Of a stretch of DNA of 64,000 nucleotides, positions 35,236 to 44,392 are shown one piece after another (within the stretch, counting starts at the first letter, position 1; every line of letters starts with the position of its first letter). The notes under the pieces are model-generated. The model was not told where the DNA came from. It searched no databases and worked only from the letters and a program-made list of their open reading frames with translations. Source of the stretch: Sphingobacteriales bacterium. Lineage in GTDB: Bacteria > Bacteroidota > Bacteroidia > Sphingobacteriales > Sphingobacteriaceae. The position numbers and the translations under genes are program-made. The stretch lies in contig JAQBOG010000020.1 of NCBI GenBank assembly GCA_028288165.1, positions 1 through 64,000 on the forward strand, written 5' to 3'.

Positions 35236-36216
35236 TTACCTGCTTATGCCGTGTGATTGGGATTGTTCCGCTTTATGCTTTTTCCGTTTTCTGCGGGCGA
35301 TGTCAGCGTCACCTATGGGGTCAGGTAGTGCGGCGACAAATCGCGACTCCAGCAATATTTCCAATATGCCTTTGCCGACATTCGGAGTATGGCTATATTC
35401 AGACGAAACACTCTGCAGGATTCCTTGACGTAACTGGGCGGCAGAAAATGGATGGTTTATTTCCCTTGCCGCATGATACTGTTGGACTTGCTGGTTCCGG
35501 TTTAAAGCCGCGTCTATCCGGGCAAAGCTTAAACTACGGTCAATAGCCGACCCTTTCATTTTGACATTGTTTTTTTCAAAAGATATGCCCTGTACTTCAG
35601 TGGTACCTCTGCGTAACTTATAAGCGATGGTAATTCCCTGCCTGGCAAGCTCAGCTTCTAACCGTTTCCAAGTGGTGGCTGTTTTAATACATGGTTTAAT
35701 AGCGTCAAACATTTCATATCTGATCTTCTCCCTTCCCTTTAATGCGTGGCGGTTCACCAGATCTTTACCTTCACCCAAATGATAGCCATATCTCAATGTA
35801 ATCTCCTTACAGGCTTTGACATTCTTAGCGAAATTGTTTTTATCACTAATCGTCCTGCCGTTATTATCCACTCGGTTATAGATCAAGTGGAGGTGTGGAT
35901 GAGCACGGTCGCTATGACGAACGATTAAATACTGCGTATCTCTGATACCGACCTTTTCCATATATTCTTTCGTCCGTTCCACCATGATCTCATCGCTTAG
36001 TTTGGGCAGGTCTTCTTTGCTCCAACTAAGTACCAGGTGTCCCACTGCTTTGCCCAGCTCCGGACGCATTTTCCGCTGCAGGTTAAAATCCTGCACGACG
36101 GCACTCGCGTTCTTCATTCGTACACCTTCAGCGGACAATATCGTAGCTTCCGGTTTATTCACCACATAACGGACACAACCGCCAAAGCTTCTCCCGGTGA
36201 TCGGCTTACCCATCAT
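35236..36216 (-). CDS. mobA: relaxase/mobilisation nuclease (MobA/VirD2 type)
   Basis: 326 aa. The start shows GKPITGRSFGGCVRYVVNK; the metal-binding histidine motif is HPHLHLIYNRVDNNG (about residues 125-139) preceded by the DTQYLIVRHSDRAH strand. The relaxase nicks oriT, stays bound to the DNA end and pilots transfer through another element's conjugation machinery. The start overlaps the MobC gene by 11 bp. The C-terminal part (about 210-326) is basic and lacks a recognised helicase, so it is a short mobilisation-type relaxase. Confidence 0.92.
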   Translation of the reverse strand: MMGKPITGRSFGGCVRYVVNKPEATILSAEGVRMKNASAVVQDFNLQRKMRPELGKAVGHLVLSWSKEDLPKLSDEIMVERTKEYMEKVGIRDTQYLIVRHSDRAHPHLHLIYNRVDNNGRTISDKNNFAKNVKACKEITLRYGYHLGEGKDLVNRHALKGREKIRYEMFDAIKPCIKTATTWKRLEAELARQGITIAYKLRRGTTEVQGISFEKNNVKMKGSAIDRSLSFARIDAALNRNQQVQQYHAAREINHPFSAAQLRQGILQSVSSEYSHTPNVGKGILEILLESRFVAALPDPIGDADIARRKRKKHKAEQSQSHGISR

Positions 36217-36583
36217 GGTGCCTAAGTTTAGTCAATAAATCTTCTACCTGTTTCAGGATAGACTGGCATTTCATAGCAAGCGTAAACAAACCTGCCACAT
36301 GCGCCAGATGTGTAAGCTGGTTCAGGTTGTTAGCTACCCCTGCAAGTATCCTGAACCAACCGGTTTCTTCAGGGGTAAACCGCGGAACAATTTTTGCACT
36401 TTTAGCAGCTCTTCTGAACCACTCACTGGCTTTTAGTCCCGCATTTTTCGCCCGGCCCTCAATCAGCATCTTTTCCGTGGGGGTTAAGCGTATCATTAAA
36501 AAATCACTCCGTTTGATCGTTTTCTTCGGTCTTCCAGGCGTCCGCACTTTCGTTATTGTCTTATTTTTTGTAGTTGCTGTCAT
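36206..36583 (-). CDS. mobC: MobC-like relaxosome accessory protein
   Basis: 125 aa. The basic N-terminus (KTPGRPKK-like RTPGRPKKTIK) and a ribbon-helix-helix segment (DFLMIRLTPTEKMLIEGRAK, NAGLKASEWFRRAA) match MobC/BfmC proteins, followed by the GVANNLNQLTHLAH motif typical of plasmid mobilisation proteins. It binds near oriT and helps the relaxase. It overlaps mobA by 11 bp. Confidence 0.9.
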   Translation of the reverse strand: MTATTKNKTITKVRTPGRPKKTIKRSDFLMIRLTPTEKMLIEGRAKNAGLKASEWFRRAAKSAKIVPRFTPEETGWFRILAGVANNLNQLTHLAHVAGLFTLAMKCQSILKQVEDLLTKLRHHDG

Positions 36584-36589
36584 GCGATC

Positions 36590-36700
36590 ATTTCGTTTTT
36601 GGTGCTGTAAAAAAACTGACCAACGGGAGCGGGTTCCGAATCACCCATCGGGGTGGATTGAGTTTTTGTGAAGCAAAAACATTAACTCGCTCCTTACTGT
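36590..36700. other. candidate origin of transfer (oriT) region
   Basis: The 157-bp gap upstream of mobC holds CACCCATCGGGGTG-like arms (36642-36656) and GTTTTTGTGAAGCAAAAAC (36661-36679), a 7-bp inverted repeat. oriT usually lies just upstream of mobC/mobA with such repeats. The nick site cannot be placed. Confidence 0.45.
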
Positions 36701-36740
36701 CGGATAATTTTCTCTACTGCCAGTCACTTCGTAACAGTTT

Positions 36741-37133
36741 TCAATTTTTTCTTTCCGTGCTTCGTCCGTCGCAGTTTCCGATGCTTCGAACCGGGCCTGC
36801 ACTATTGAGATTTGTAACACTAGTTTTGCTTATCAAATCCCAATCTGGCCAATAAATGAGGCTCCCCTTTGCCGGGTGAAAAGACGGCTGGTAACGGATA
36901 TAGGCATACTCGTCGAGTTCCCTGATACACTTGTGGTAAGTTGCAATGGATGCGATCTTGGCATAAGCCATTACCGTTTTACGGGTGATGGCAAAAGGGC
37001 TGACAAAGCCACTGCGCTGCCAAAAAATAAATAAAGCCGTAAATAAGCTTACATGCGTTGCCTGTACCCGTTTGTCGCTTCCCATACGTTTGACCAGGTC
37101 ATTATAGCTTGCCAATTTCTTTGAGACAATCAT
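36741..37133 (-). CDS. helix-turn-helix protein of mobilisable elements
   Basis: 130 aa. MIVSKKLASYNDLVKRMGSD starts a helical protein with a winged-helix-like region (FAITRKTVMAYAKIASIATY, then HKCIRELDEYAYIRYQPSFH). The pattern resembles replication- or regulation-type HTH proteins carried next to excisionase-like genes in Bacteroidetes islands. It overlaps the HTH gene upstream by 4 bp. The C-terminus is near the oriT candidate. The exact role is not known. Confidence 0.7.
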   Translation of the reverse strand: MIVSKKLASYNDLVKRMGSDKRVQATHVSLFTALFIFWQRSGFVSPFAITRKTVMAYAKIASIATYHKCIRELDEYAYIRYQPSFHPAKGSLIYWPDWDLISKTSVTNLNSAGPVRSIGNCDGRSTERKN

Positions 37134-37393
37134 ATTCCGTTACCCTCCAAAACCTTGTTAATGTCTTCCAGCTTGTAATACATGATGCTGCCAATCTTGG
37201 TAAACCGCAGGGTACCGTTGATGCGCAGGTTCTGTAAGGTGCCGGCTGAGATATTGAGCATCTTCCTGACCTCGCTACTCTTCAGCCATTTCTTGGATTG
37301 CACTTGACCCGGCTGAAAGATCTGCTTAAGTTCATTAAGTAATTCTGTTTTAAATTCCCGTAGATCCTCACGGGTGATTAGTTCTACATTCAT
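37130..37393 (-). CDS. excisionase-like HTH protein
   Basis: 87 aa from ATG 37393 (MNVELITREDLREF). The frame is open 18 codons further up but that portion lacks family character. The C-terminal half is a MerR/HTH_17 domain: WLKSSEVRKMLNISAGTLQN then LRINGTLRFTKIGSIMYY. Such proteins steer integrase toward excision or control mob genes. It overlaps the next gene by 4 bp. Confidence 0.82.
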   Translation of the reverse strand: MNVELITREDLREFKTELLNELKQIFQPGQVQSKKWLKSSEVRKMLNISAGTLQNLRINGTLRFTKIGSIMYYKLEDINKVLEGNGI

Positions 37394-37406
37394 TATCATC
37401 CTCGTT

Positions 37407-37676
37407 TTAATCTTTAATAGTTTGTTGCATGGCATTGAGTACTTCACTCCTTTTGAAATACACCCTTTTATGCAGGCGCAAATAGGGTAAGCCTCTTTTC
37501 ATCCAGTCGGTCAGCGTCACCAACGACACGCCGAGTTCTGAGGCGAGGTCCTGCTTGGATAAAAGTTTTTCTGAATCCGGCGGCTGGCTACCGTCTGTTT
37601 TAAAGTGTTGTTGTAGTTCTGCCCTGATTGCATCCCTGATGCATTGGCTTAGGACTTCTTGGTTGATGATCTGCAT
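37407..37676 (-). CDS. second excisionase-like HTH protein
   Basis: 89 aa. The HTH_17-type domain occupies the C-terminal half: LLSKQDLASELGVSLVTLTD then WMKRGLPYLRLHKRVYFKRS. The N-terminal helix (SQCIRDAIRAELQQHF) may mediate dimerisation. It is in tandem with the similar gene 13 bp downstream; paired small HTH proteins are common in Bacteroides-type mobile elements as Xis/RDF proteins. Confidence 0.82.
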   Translation of the reverse strand: MQIINQEVLSQCIRDAIRAELQQHFKTDGSQPPDSEKLLSKQDLASELGVSLVTLTDWMKRGLPYLRLHKRVYFKRSEVLNAMQQTIKD

Positions 37677-37723
37677 AGCAATTGTTTTGGTACAAATGTG
37701 TGCTATGCCATATAGATTTCTTG

Positions 37724-37743
37724 ACCACGCAAATCTGTGTGGT
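37724..37743. promoter_or_regulatory. inverted repeat upstream of the HTH genes
   Basis: ACCACGCAAATCTGTGTGGT, an imperfect palindrome 48 bp upstream of the first HTH gene; a possible operator for one of these proteins. Confidence 0.35.
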
Positions 37744-37850
37744 TAAAATGGAGTGGTTTGAGGAAAGTTAAATGCTTTTATAAAGTATTGATTACCAGTT
37801 TAATACTGTGCTGGCAAAACAAACGCATATATTATTGGCAAAGCAAGAAA

Positions 37851-38612
37851 TCAGCTTCGCTTTTTTGCAGGATTGATCGTGAAGAGCCTGGACTTTGCAG
37901 GAATATCGGCATGTTTATCTCCCAGTTCGCGTTTATCACTGGGAAAATACCGGCGTATCGTTTCGTGGTTAATCTTCTTATCCGCCTCGCGGAAATATTT
38001 GCAGATCATTTTAGTCCAAACACTTTGCGTTTGCGAAAACATCAGTTCTTTTCCTTCAGGGGTCTTGAGTTCCTGCATTTGTAAACACAGGTGTAAAACG
38101 GCATTTCGGTAACCTTCTGGAATATTGATATAACCCTCCGTTTCCAGCGCAGTTGCTTTTTTGAGGTTGGTTTTAAGCTGAATGATCTCTTGTTTGAGGA
38201 TATAGATTTCGGAATCTTGCTGCGCTATCACGGCATCATTAGATTTATGGATGTTCCAACGGTCAAGCGAAATCAACAGCTCTGTAAATTTTTGCAGTCG
38301 TGCTATCTCACGTTCATTGCGTAAGTGGTTCTTATCATATACATCCTTATTCAATAATACATTTAGCTGCCTTTCTATTAGTGACCAGAAATATTTGAAG
38401 AATATCTCTTCCGTACCATCAGAATGATGTGATAGATAGTAGTCCAAGTGGCGTTGATAAAAATCTTGTATTCGGTCATCTGGAATAGCAAATATTCTTT
38501 TGAAAAGGTGCCTTAAAAATTGTGATCTGTCCCATTGCAACGGATTGCCGATATCTAGGGTATCCTTTGAAAAGTCAAAGCGGTCGCGGGCTTTGAAATA
38601 GGTGACGCTCAT
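37851..38612 (-). CDS. hypothetical protein of the mobilisation module
   Basis: 253 aa, soluble and mainly helical. Features: an N-terminal region with WDRSQFLRHLFKRIF, a central coiled-coil stretch (EIYILKQEIIQLKTNLKKAT, about 155-175), and a C-terminus resembling a winged-helix (SVWTKMICKYFREADKKINH, then ETIRRYFPSDK). No family is recalled with confidence. It lies upstream of the HTH genes in the same direction and is probably regulatory. A possible DNA-binding role is inferred from the C-terminus. Confidence 0.65.
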   Translation of the reverse strand: MSVTYFKARDRFDFSKDTLDIGNPLQWDRSQFLRHLFKRIFAIPDDRIQDFYQRHLDYYLSHHSDGTEEIFFKYFWSLIERQLNVLLNKDVYDKNHLRNEREIARLQKFTELLISLDRWNIHKSNDAVIAQQDSEIYILKQEIIQLKTNLKKATALETEGYINIPEGYRNAVLHLCLQMQELKTPEGKELMFSQTQSVWTKMICKYFREADKKINHETIRRYFPSDKRELGDKHADIPAKSRLFTINPAKKRS

Positions 38613-38705
38613 AGGTAGGTGATTTACTCAAAAATAAGCAGTTTTGAGAGTTAAAAAAGGGTGCCGAATTATATCTATACTTTGTCAAACAACAATTCAT
38701 CTGGT

Positions 38706-38737
38706 GTAATTGGTAATATCATTATCTTGCCAATTAC
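38706..38737. promoter_or_regulatory. inverted repeat before the defence-like operon
   Basis: GTAATTGG and CCAATTAC, 16 bp apart, upstream of the ATPase gene and downstream of the divergent gene's start. Could be an operator. After it comes a six-codon frame (ATG at 38751) whose TGA overlaps the ATPase ATG. Confidence 0.45.
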
Positions 38738-38767
38738 AAAATAATATATTATGACTACTCAAACCGT

Positions 38768-41700
38768 ATGACACCAAGTGAGCTATCGCAAAACTTAACT
38801 GAGGTAATAGATGATAAACTTTCTTCAGAAGTACTCTACGCAATTATTGAAAAGATTTTTGAGGACAACTATAATCGCGAGGCCATTGCTCTGCATTCAG
38901 ACCGTGGCGTTCAAAACCATTTTACCAAATCATACCAATCAAGATTCTTTTTGGAGCTTTTGCAAAACTCCCGTGATGCCATCTCCTTGGGAAAAATTGA
39001 AGAAGGAAAAATTAAAGCTTGGGTTAGTGACGGTGTCTTCTATTTTGCTAATAATGGTGCCGAGTTTAACGAGAATGGAATAAAAAGCATTTGTTATCCT
39101 GCGATAAGTACCAAAAATGATCGTGGGATGATAGGGCATAAAGGAATTGGCTTCAACGCTATTTTGGAGATCACCAATCACCCTGCAATTGTCACAAAAT
39201 ATGGGACAATGTATTTTAGTAACGAAAATGCGGCTGCCATTATTGACGACGTTGCCAAGCCTGCAAACTTGCTGCCGCTTTTTCAGCTGCCATTATTTGA
39301 CGAAACAAATCTTTATGATTTATATCCTGCATTATCCGACGAAGGTTTTACAACCTTATTTAAATTCCCGCTCGATAAAAAAACGGATGGAAATGCCGTA
39401 TTAAAGCAAGCAAAGGAAATCACCGCACAGGACATTATTTTCTTAGCCGACATTACGGAATTAGCTATTGGGGATAACCTAATGAGAATAGCTGAGAAAA
39501 AACCGTTTATTAAATTACAGGATGGAAAGCACGACCGGTACTTCAAACAATATAATCATCCTTTTAAACTCTCGAAAGAAACTATCGATACATTTCCGGA
39601 GGATGAGGCCGAACAGTTTAAGACAGACTTATCTGTTGAATGCAAATTTCTTTTAGAGGTTAATGATATGGGTACGTTTATCCCGGCCAGTAACTCCAAA
39701 TTGTATTTATACTATGCACTGGAACCGGTTACAGGTTTATCATTTGGTATTCATAGCTTCTTTTCGGTCACTATTGAGAGAAAGTCTCTTACCAAAATCA
39801 GCCCGCTCAACGATTATTTATTTAAAGAAGCGGCTCGTTATTACGGGGATGAATTTTTATCTCTTATTAAATCCGATCACCCTGATTCAGCATTGGAAAT
39901 ATTAGCCTACGAGCGAAAGGACAACGCTGGCTTGGAAAGCTTTTATACACTCCTGAAAACGAATTTAATCGGGAAGGCATTTATCAATCATCCGTTAGCT
40001 GGACATTACCTTCGTGCCGATGAGGTGTTACTGGTGAATAAAGATGAATTTAATCTGTTTAATGGCAAGCTGGGTGATAAGTTTTTATTTCAGGCACCAA
40101 ACCAGACACTCGAAACATGGCTGATTAAGGAAGGAAATGTCGGAACACTTAATAACACCTATATATTTAACCACATCGAGCCCAAGTGCGAAGAAAACAG
40201 TGTAAACCCATCATTTTTTCAAACTTTGTACAACTTAAACAAGATTTGGAAAGTAGACTTTGGAAGTAAAAAGATCCTGCTAACGGAAAATGGGACATTA
40301 AAATCCGGCAATGATACGGAAGTATTTTACCTTTCAAAGGCAGAATATTCTACTCCCGAGATTTTGGAACGGTCACTGGCTTTTTTAAAAGCGGGTTTAA
40401 AAGTAGACGATTTTAACGACCAGCAGCGGAAGCAACTGGGTTTAACTGAATATAGTGAAGAAAGACTGCTTTCCGCAGCTTTAAGGCTATACCGGCGTGA
40501 GGTGAAATTTGAGTCAACTGATCAGGATTTGATCGGGTTAGAGATCATTCGTTTTCTTAAGCGGCTGAACCCCAACTCAAAGGGTCGAATTAAGGACGAT
40601 ATTTCATTTCCGGTCATACATAAAGCTACAGGTACCAGCGCCTGGAAAAATTTGATGCATACACCAGTATATTATTCCGATTTTGAATTCGGGACGGCTT
40701 ATGAAAACGATTTCTATTATATAAATCTTGACCTGCTAAATACAGATAATGATTATGAGGGATGGATGATGTTCGTAGAACAAACCGGTGTGTGGAAAAT
40801 ACCCGGAGCTTTTATTGAAACCGGCCGAAAAGAAATCCCAGACGAGGGGAGCTTCGTCGAAAACGATCGTGAATTTCATAGTCCCACTGCTGAGATTTCC
40901 CATTTGTTCGGGCAATCCGTTATAGACAACTGGCTTAAATATCGTGATTTTGTCCTTGCACAAGACCCGCTAAGCAAGGCCATGAAGATTTCGGGCGGTT
41001 ATAAGGATGATGTCACCCGTCTTGGTCATTCCGGCCTGGCTATTTATTTAAAAACCAGTTCCTGGCTTCCTGCTTTGGTTAAGGGACAACCGAAATTGAA
41101 AAGGCCAAGTGAAATCCTTGCCCTATCATCAGAGGAGTTTAACCGCACACATAACCAGGTAATATTTGAATTTATGGATGTGATAAAATGTGATCATTTT
41201 ATGCACCCTCAATTTTTATCGGATTTTGAAATTTGTCACCTCTCAATTTTTGCGCTGAACAATTATAAAAATATATTACAGCTAGTGAATACCAGATACA
41301 CCGCGCTAGATATTCCAGTGACGGAGAAAGGCAATTTCGAAAAGTTCTTCAATCGTATTTTAAGCTACCTGCACGATTATTTTCAGTCAAAACCAAAGGA
41401 AAGTACAGACTATCTTACGTTCAAGGAAGCCTTATTTCTCAGCAAATCCATAAATGATCAGTCCTTACATTGGACACTGGGAAAAAACACCATTCATATA
41501 GACAACAAACCCTTTTTAGATCGCATGGTAAGTAACGGTATAACACGTCACATTCCGGCCCCAAATGCATTTACTAAAAGAGACCGGGGCGAATGGGGGA
41601 AATACGCTTTAAGGATTGGGCGACAGCTTACCAAAATCATTATAACAACAATAGTTTCTGAAGGTCGAATCACCGGTTTGAGCAGTATTGTTGATTGCTT

Positions 41701-42832
41701 AGAAGTGATTATCGCTTTTGTAGAAGACGACCAGAATCAAAATTTCACAGCAGAGGTAATTGAATCATTGAAAGACGGCAATGTAAAAATACATAGTCCT
41801 TTGGACGTAGAAGCAACCGTCGACGGAATGATCATGACCCTTCCTCATGATTTTTATATAGAGGGCGACGGTGAATCTACCGTTTTGCATTTGGATAAAA
41901 AGCTTTTAGAAGGGGATTATAAACACTTGGCAGCATCGCTGGCGGCATTCTTTGAGCAGTTCACAAGGAACGAAATGAAAAGGCTGGACTTAATGATTGA
42001 AGATAGTTTATTTTGCCATAACCAGGCTGAAAAATACACCTATGCCGTTAAGCGAAACATTGATCAGGAAAGGCTGGAAGAAATAGCAGATGTATTAGCA
42101 AGGGGTATATTAATTTCAACTCCTGACCCTGTAGCTTCGGCTCCGGTAGGCAGGATTGTGAACAACGCACCTGCCATAACGACTACCGTAACCAAAATCA
42201 AAACAGAAAAAGAAGTGGTAGAGGTAACTATTACCAATGGACACGATGCTTTTCTTGCCGACCTTACACAAGCGGTGGGTCGGCCAGTTACTGAATTCGA
42301 CGGTCCTACAATAACACCGGTTTTCGGGCATGTGAACTCGCCAAGAGGATTTGAACATGCCAATGGAGATAACATGTTAAGAGAATATTCGGAGAACAGT
42401 TTAAAGGATATTGGATTTTATGGTGAGTATTTTATTTATAACAAGTTTATTAAAAAAGATCAACAGCTACTTTCTCAGCTTGGTTTACATGATTCTAATA
42501 ATTTTGAGTTAGAATGGTTCAATAAACATAGAATCAACAATAAGGATTTACCCGATCGAAGTATGGGTATGGGTTGTGACATGCAAATAGCCATTTACGG
42601 GATTTTTATAGAGGTCAAGACTATGAAATCACAATCCGATATATTTCATATCACCGAAAAAGAATTTGGCAGGATGAAGATAGCCGGTAATAAATACTTC
42701 CTGGTGTTTGTTAAAAATATCTACTGCCCTGAAATTATAGATACGGAGGTAATGTGTAATCCTTATCAACATTTCCTTAATGGTCAATTGAGTTTCATAG
42801 AAGCGAAAATCGGCTTTAAATTCAAAATTTGA
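38768..42832 (+). CDS. sacsin-like GHKL ATPase with C-terminal DUF3883 nuclease-like domain
   Basis: 1354 aa. The N-terminal GHKL (HSP90/sacsin-type) ATPase shows ELLQNSRDA (63-71), FANNGAEFNENGI (about 93-104) and GHKGIGFNAIL (123-133). A long middle region has no recognised motif. The last 140 residues (DIGFYGEYFIYNKF onward) match DUF3883/NOV-type domains; CDMQIAIYGIFIEVKTMK provides a D...E-x-K arrangement like PD-(D/E)xK nucleases. Proteins of this design occur in defence islands. The HEPN-motif gene begins 3 bp after the stop, indicating one operon. A small leader frame overlaps the start (ATGA). Function as anti-phage system is inference. Confidence 0.8.
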   Translation: MTPSELSQNLTEVIDDKLSSEVLYAIIEKIFEDNYNREAIALHSDRGVQNHFTKSYQSRFFLELLQNSRDAISLGKIEEGKIKAWVSDGVFYFANNGAEFNENGIKSICYPAISTKNDRGMIGHKGIGFNAILEITNHPAIVTKYGTMYFSNENAAAIIDDVAKPANLLPLFQLPLFDETNLYDLYPALSDEGFTTLFKFPLDKKTDGNAVLKQAKEITAQDIIFLADITELAIGDNLMRIAEKKPFIKLQDGKHDRYFKQYNHPFKLSKETIDTFPEDEAEQFKTDLSVECKFLLEVNDMGTFIPASNSKLYLYYALEPVTGLSFGIHSFFSVTIERKSLTKISPLNDYLFKEAARYYGDEFLSLIKSDHPDSALEILAYERKDNAGLESFYTLLKTNLIGKAFINHPLAGHYLRADEVLLVNKDEFNLFNGKLGDKFLFQAPNQTLETWLIKEGNVGTLNNTYIFNHIEPKCEENSVNPSFFQTLYNLNKIWKVDFGSKKILLTENGTLKSGNDTEVFYLSKAEYSTPEILERSLAFLKAGLKVDDFNDQQRKQLGLTEYSEERLLSAALRLYRREVKFESTDQDLIGLEIIRFLKRLNPNSKGRIKDDISFPVIHKATGTSAWKNLMHTPVYYSDFEFGTAYENDFYYINLDLLNTDNDYEGWMMFVEQTGVWKIPGAFIETGRKEIPDEGSFVENDREFHSPTAEISHLFGQSVIDNWLKYRDFVLAQDPLSKAMKISGGYKDDVTRLGHSGLAIYLKTSSWLPALVKGQPKLKRPSEILALSSEEFNRTHNQVIFEFMDVIKCDHFMHPQFLSDFEICHLSIFALNNYKNILQLVNTRYTALDIPVTEKGNFEKFFNRILSYLHDYFQSKPKESTDYLTFKEALFLSKSINDQSLHWTLGKNTIHIDNKPFLDRMVSNGITRHIPAPNAFTKRDRGEWGKYALRIGRQLTKIIITTIVSEGRITGLSSIVDCLEVIIAFVEDDQNQNFTAEVIESLKDGNVKIHSPLDVEATVDGMIMTLPHDFYIEGDGESTVLHLDKKLLEGDYKHLAASLAAFFEQFTRNEMKRLDLMIEDSLFCHNQAEKYTYAVKRNIDQERLEEIADVLARGILISTPDPVASAPVGRIVNNAPAITTTVTKIKTEKEVVEVTITNGHDAFLADLTQAVGRPVTEFDGPTITPVFGHVNSPRGFEHANGDNMLREYSENSLKDIGFYGEYFIYNKFIKKDQQLLSQLGLHDSNNFELEWFNKHRINNKDLPDRSMGMGCDMQIAIYGIFIEVKTMKSQSDIFHITEKEFGRMKIAGNKYFLVFVKNIYCPEIIDTEVMCNPYQHFLNGQLSFIEAKIGFKFKI

Positions 42833-42835
42833 TCA

Positions 42836-43447
42836 ATGGCTATTCCTGACAGTACCTTTTTCGGGCCTGAAAATATTTCTTTTGGACAATTACGCCAAAC
42901 TTCAGATCCTTTAGAAAAAATAGGCTTACTAAAAAAACGACTTGATAGCTTTTTCATCAGTCAGATTGATGCGCTTGATAAAAGATCGCCTTTTGTTGTC
43001 GCTATTATGTCTTGCATAGCCATAGAAACTTTAGGCACTATATTTTTTGATAAGGGAAAAGATAACGGCCAATCATATCGTTTTAATTTGGTTTTGGCTA
43101 AAATAGATCAGAAATTTTCCAGGCCCTTAACGAAAGAGTTTAAAGAAAATTACAAAAAACAATGGCCCGAAAAAGTTAAACTTGAGGCATCTACCCGCGG
43201 AGATCTTTTATATTCTTATTTAAGAAATACCATGATACATGGTTATTACGCACAGGCATTTTATCTAAATGACGAAGAAGGTTTTACCTGGAAAGAAAAG
43301 GAAGGATACTTCATTATCAACCCACATTGGTTCTGGGTCAAAGTAAAAAATATCTATGGCCTTATAATCGACGAGGCTACTAATCCCAAAAAACAAAGCG
43401 CTTATAAAGTAAATGCGTTAAAATATTTAGAGGATATTGGTAAATGA
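42836..43447 (+). CDS. HEPN-like protein partnered with the sacsin-like ATPase
   Basis: 203 aa, helical. Residues 129-136 read LRNTMIHG, an R-x4-H motif (R130, H135) of the kind that forms the active site of HEPN ribonucleases, preceded by a helix (TRGDLLYSYL) and followed by YYAQAFYL. An earlier helix (SPFVVAIMSCIAIETLGTIF) would complete the bundle. It starts 3 bp after the ATPase gene. A toxin-like RNase gated by the ATPase is a reasonable model. No known family is recognised, and the R-x4-H motif alone is short. Confidence 0.65.
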   Translation: MAIPDSTFFGPENISFGQLRQTSDPLEKIGLLKKRLDSFFISQIDALDKRSPFVVAIMSCIAIETLGTIFFDKGKDNGQSYRFNLVLAKIDQKFSRPLTKEFKENYKKQWPEKVKLEASTRGDLLYSYLRNTMIHGYYAQAFYLNDEEGFTWKEKEGYFIINPHWFWVKVKNIYGLIIDEATNPKKQSAYKVNALKYLEDIGK

Positions 43448-43678
43448 ATACTTATTGAAGCTCTTTAATCCCTGTGACAGTATTGGAAGTCATTTTCTCC
43501 AAGAGAGATAGCGTGACATGATTTTCGCCTTGAATCCTTTGCACACCTTTTGCAAAAGGTGTGCCCTATTATGGTAATGAGTATAGTAACGAGGAAGGTG
43601 CGGTGTTTGCAAGAAGATCTATAAAGGTTGACGAGATATGTGAAATTTCCGAAGGAAGAGATAAAATTTGCGTAAACT

Positions 43679-44392
43679 TTAGATTTCACGGTACATCAGT
43701 TGATAGTGGCGCAGAGATTTATCTCCATTATCGGCTATAAAGTCAAAGTAATCCCTGTCATTATTTAAAGAGATGTTACCGATGATTTGAAAGCTGTCAT
43801 CTAGTATAGGTAATATCTCGGGATAGTTCCGTTCCCTGAAGTTCTCTTGGTCGCCAGGGCCCAGGCGAATGAATGGATTATAGGCACGATTCATTAACAA
43901 ATGGGTGTCCCAGTCAAGTTCACCATTTTGCGGATGCTTTCCTCCAATCATTTCCCAATATGGGAAAAGACGATCAGCTAAGGGCATGTATTTTTGAGCC
44001 ATACCCACTTGCCATTTTTTATAAAACCGCTCTTCCAATTCTTCCAAGGATACCAATTTGACATTAGTTTTTTCAGCGGCTTCATAGCTACCTTTCTGAA
44101 AACCATTTTTGGAAACAATAAATCCAAAATTTGCCCCTGCATCATTGATTACAGAACGAAACGAGTGAATAGTTTCTTGGTTGACAGGTTTATTCCAGAA
44201 CTTGCATTCAATAAGAAAAGTTGTATCATATTCACTGGTATGGTCACGAACGTAAACATCTATTTCTTTTTGGCCCCTAACCAAATCAATAACCGTAGAA
44301 ACTTCAACGGTATATCCGATTTCAGTAAAAAGTTGCCCAACCATATCCTGAAGTTCCTGCCACGTAGAAGGCCTTGAGTTAAAAATTTGCAT
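43679..44392 (-). CDS. Mrr-like restriction endonuclease
   Basis: 237 aa from ATG 44392 (MQIFNSRPSTWQELQDMVGQ); 25 additional upstream codons are open but unlikely. The N-terminal PD-(D/E)xK domain: DMVGQLFTEIGYTVEVST, GQKEIDVYV (catalytic D), TTFLIECKFWNKPVNQE (E-x-K), and later ANFGFIVSKNGFQ. Mrr-like enzymes cut modified foreign DNA or act as phage-defence effectors. The C-terminal half (about 150-237) is unknown. It converges on the ATPase-HEPN operon. A fragment of another gene (PFAKGVPYYGNEYSNEEGAV) lies in the gap 43450-43680. Confidence 0.8.
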   Translation of the reverse strand: MQIFNSRPSTWQELQDMVGQLFTEIGYTVEVSTVIDLVRGQKEIDVYVRDHTSEYDTTFLIECKFWNKPVNQETIHSFRSVINDAGANFGFIVSKNGFQKGSYEAAEKTNVKLVSLEELEERFYKKWQVGMAQKYMPLADRLFPYWEMIGGKHPQNGELDWDTHLLMNRAYNPFIRLGPGDQENFRERNYPEILPILDDSFQIIGNISLNNDRDYFDFIADNGDKSLRHYQLMYREI

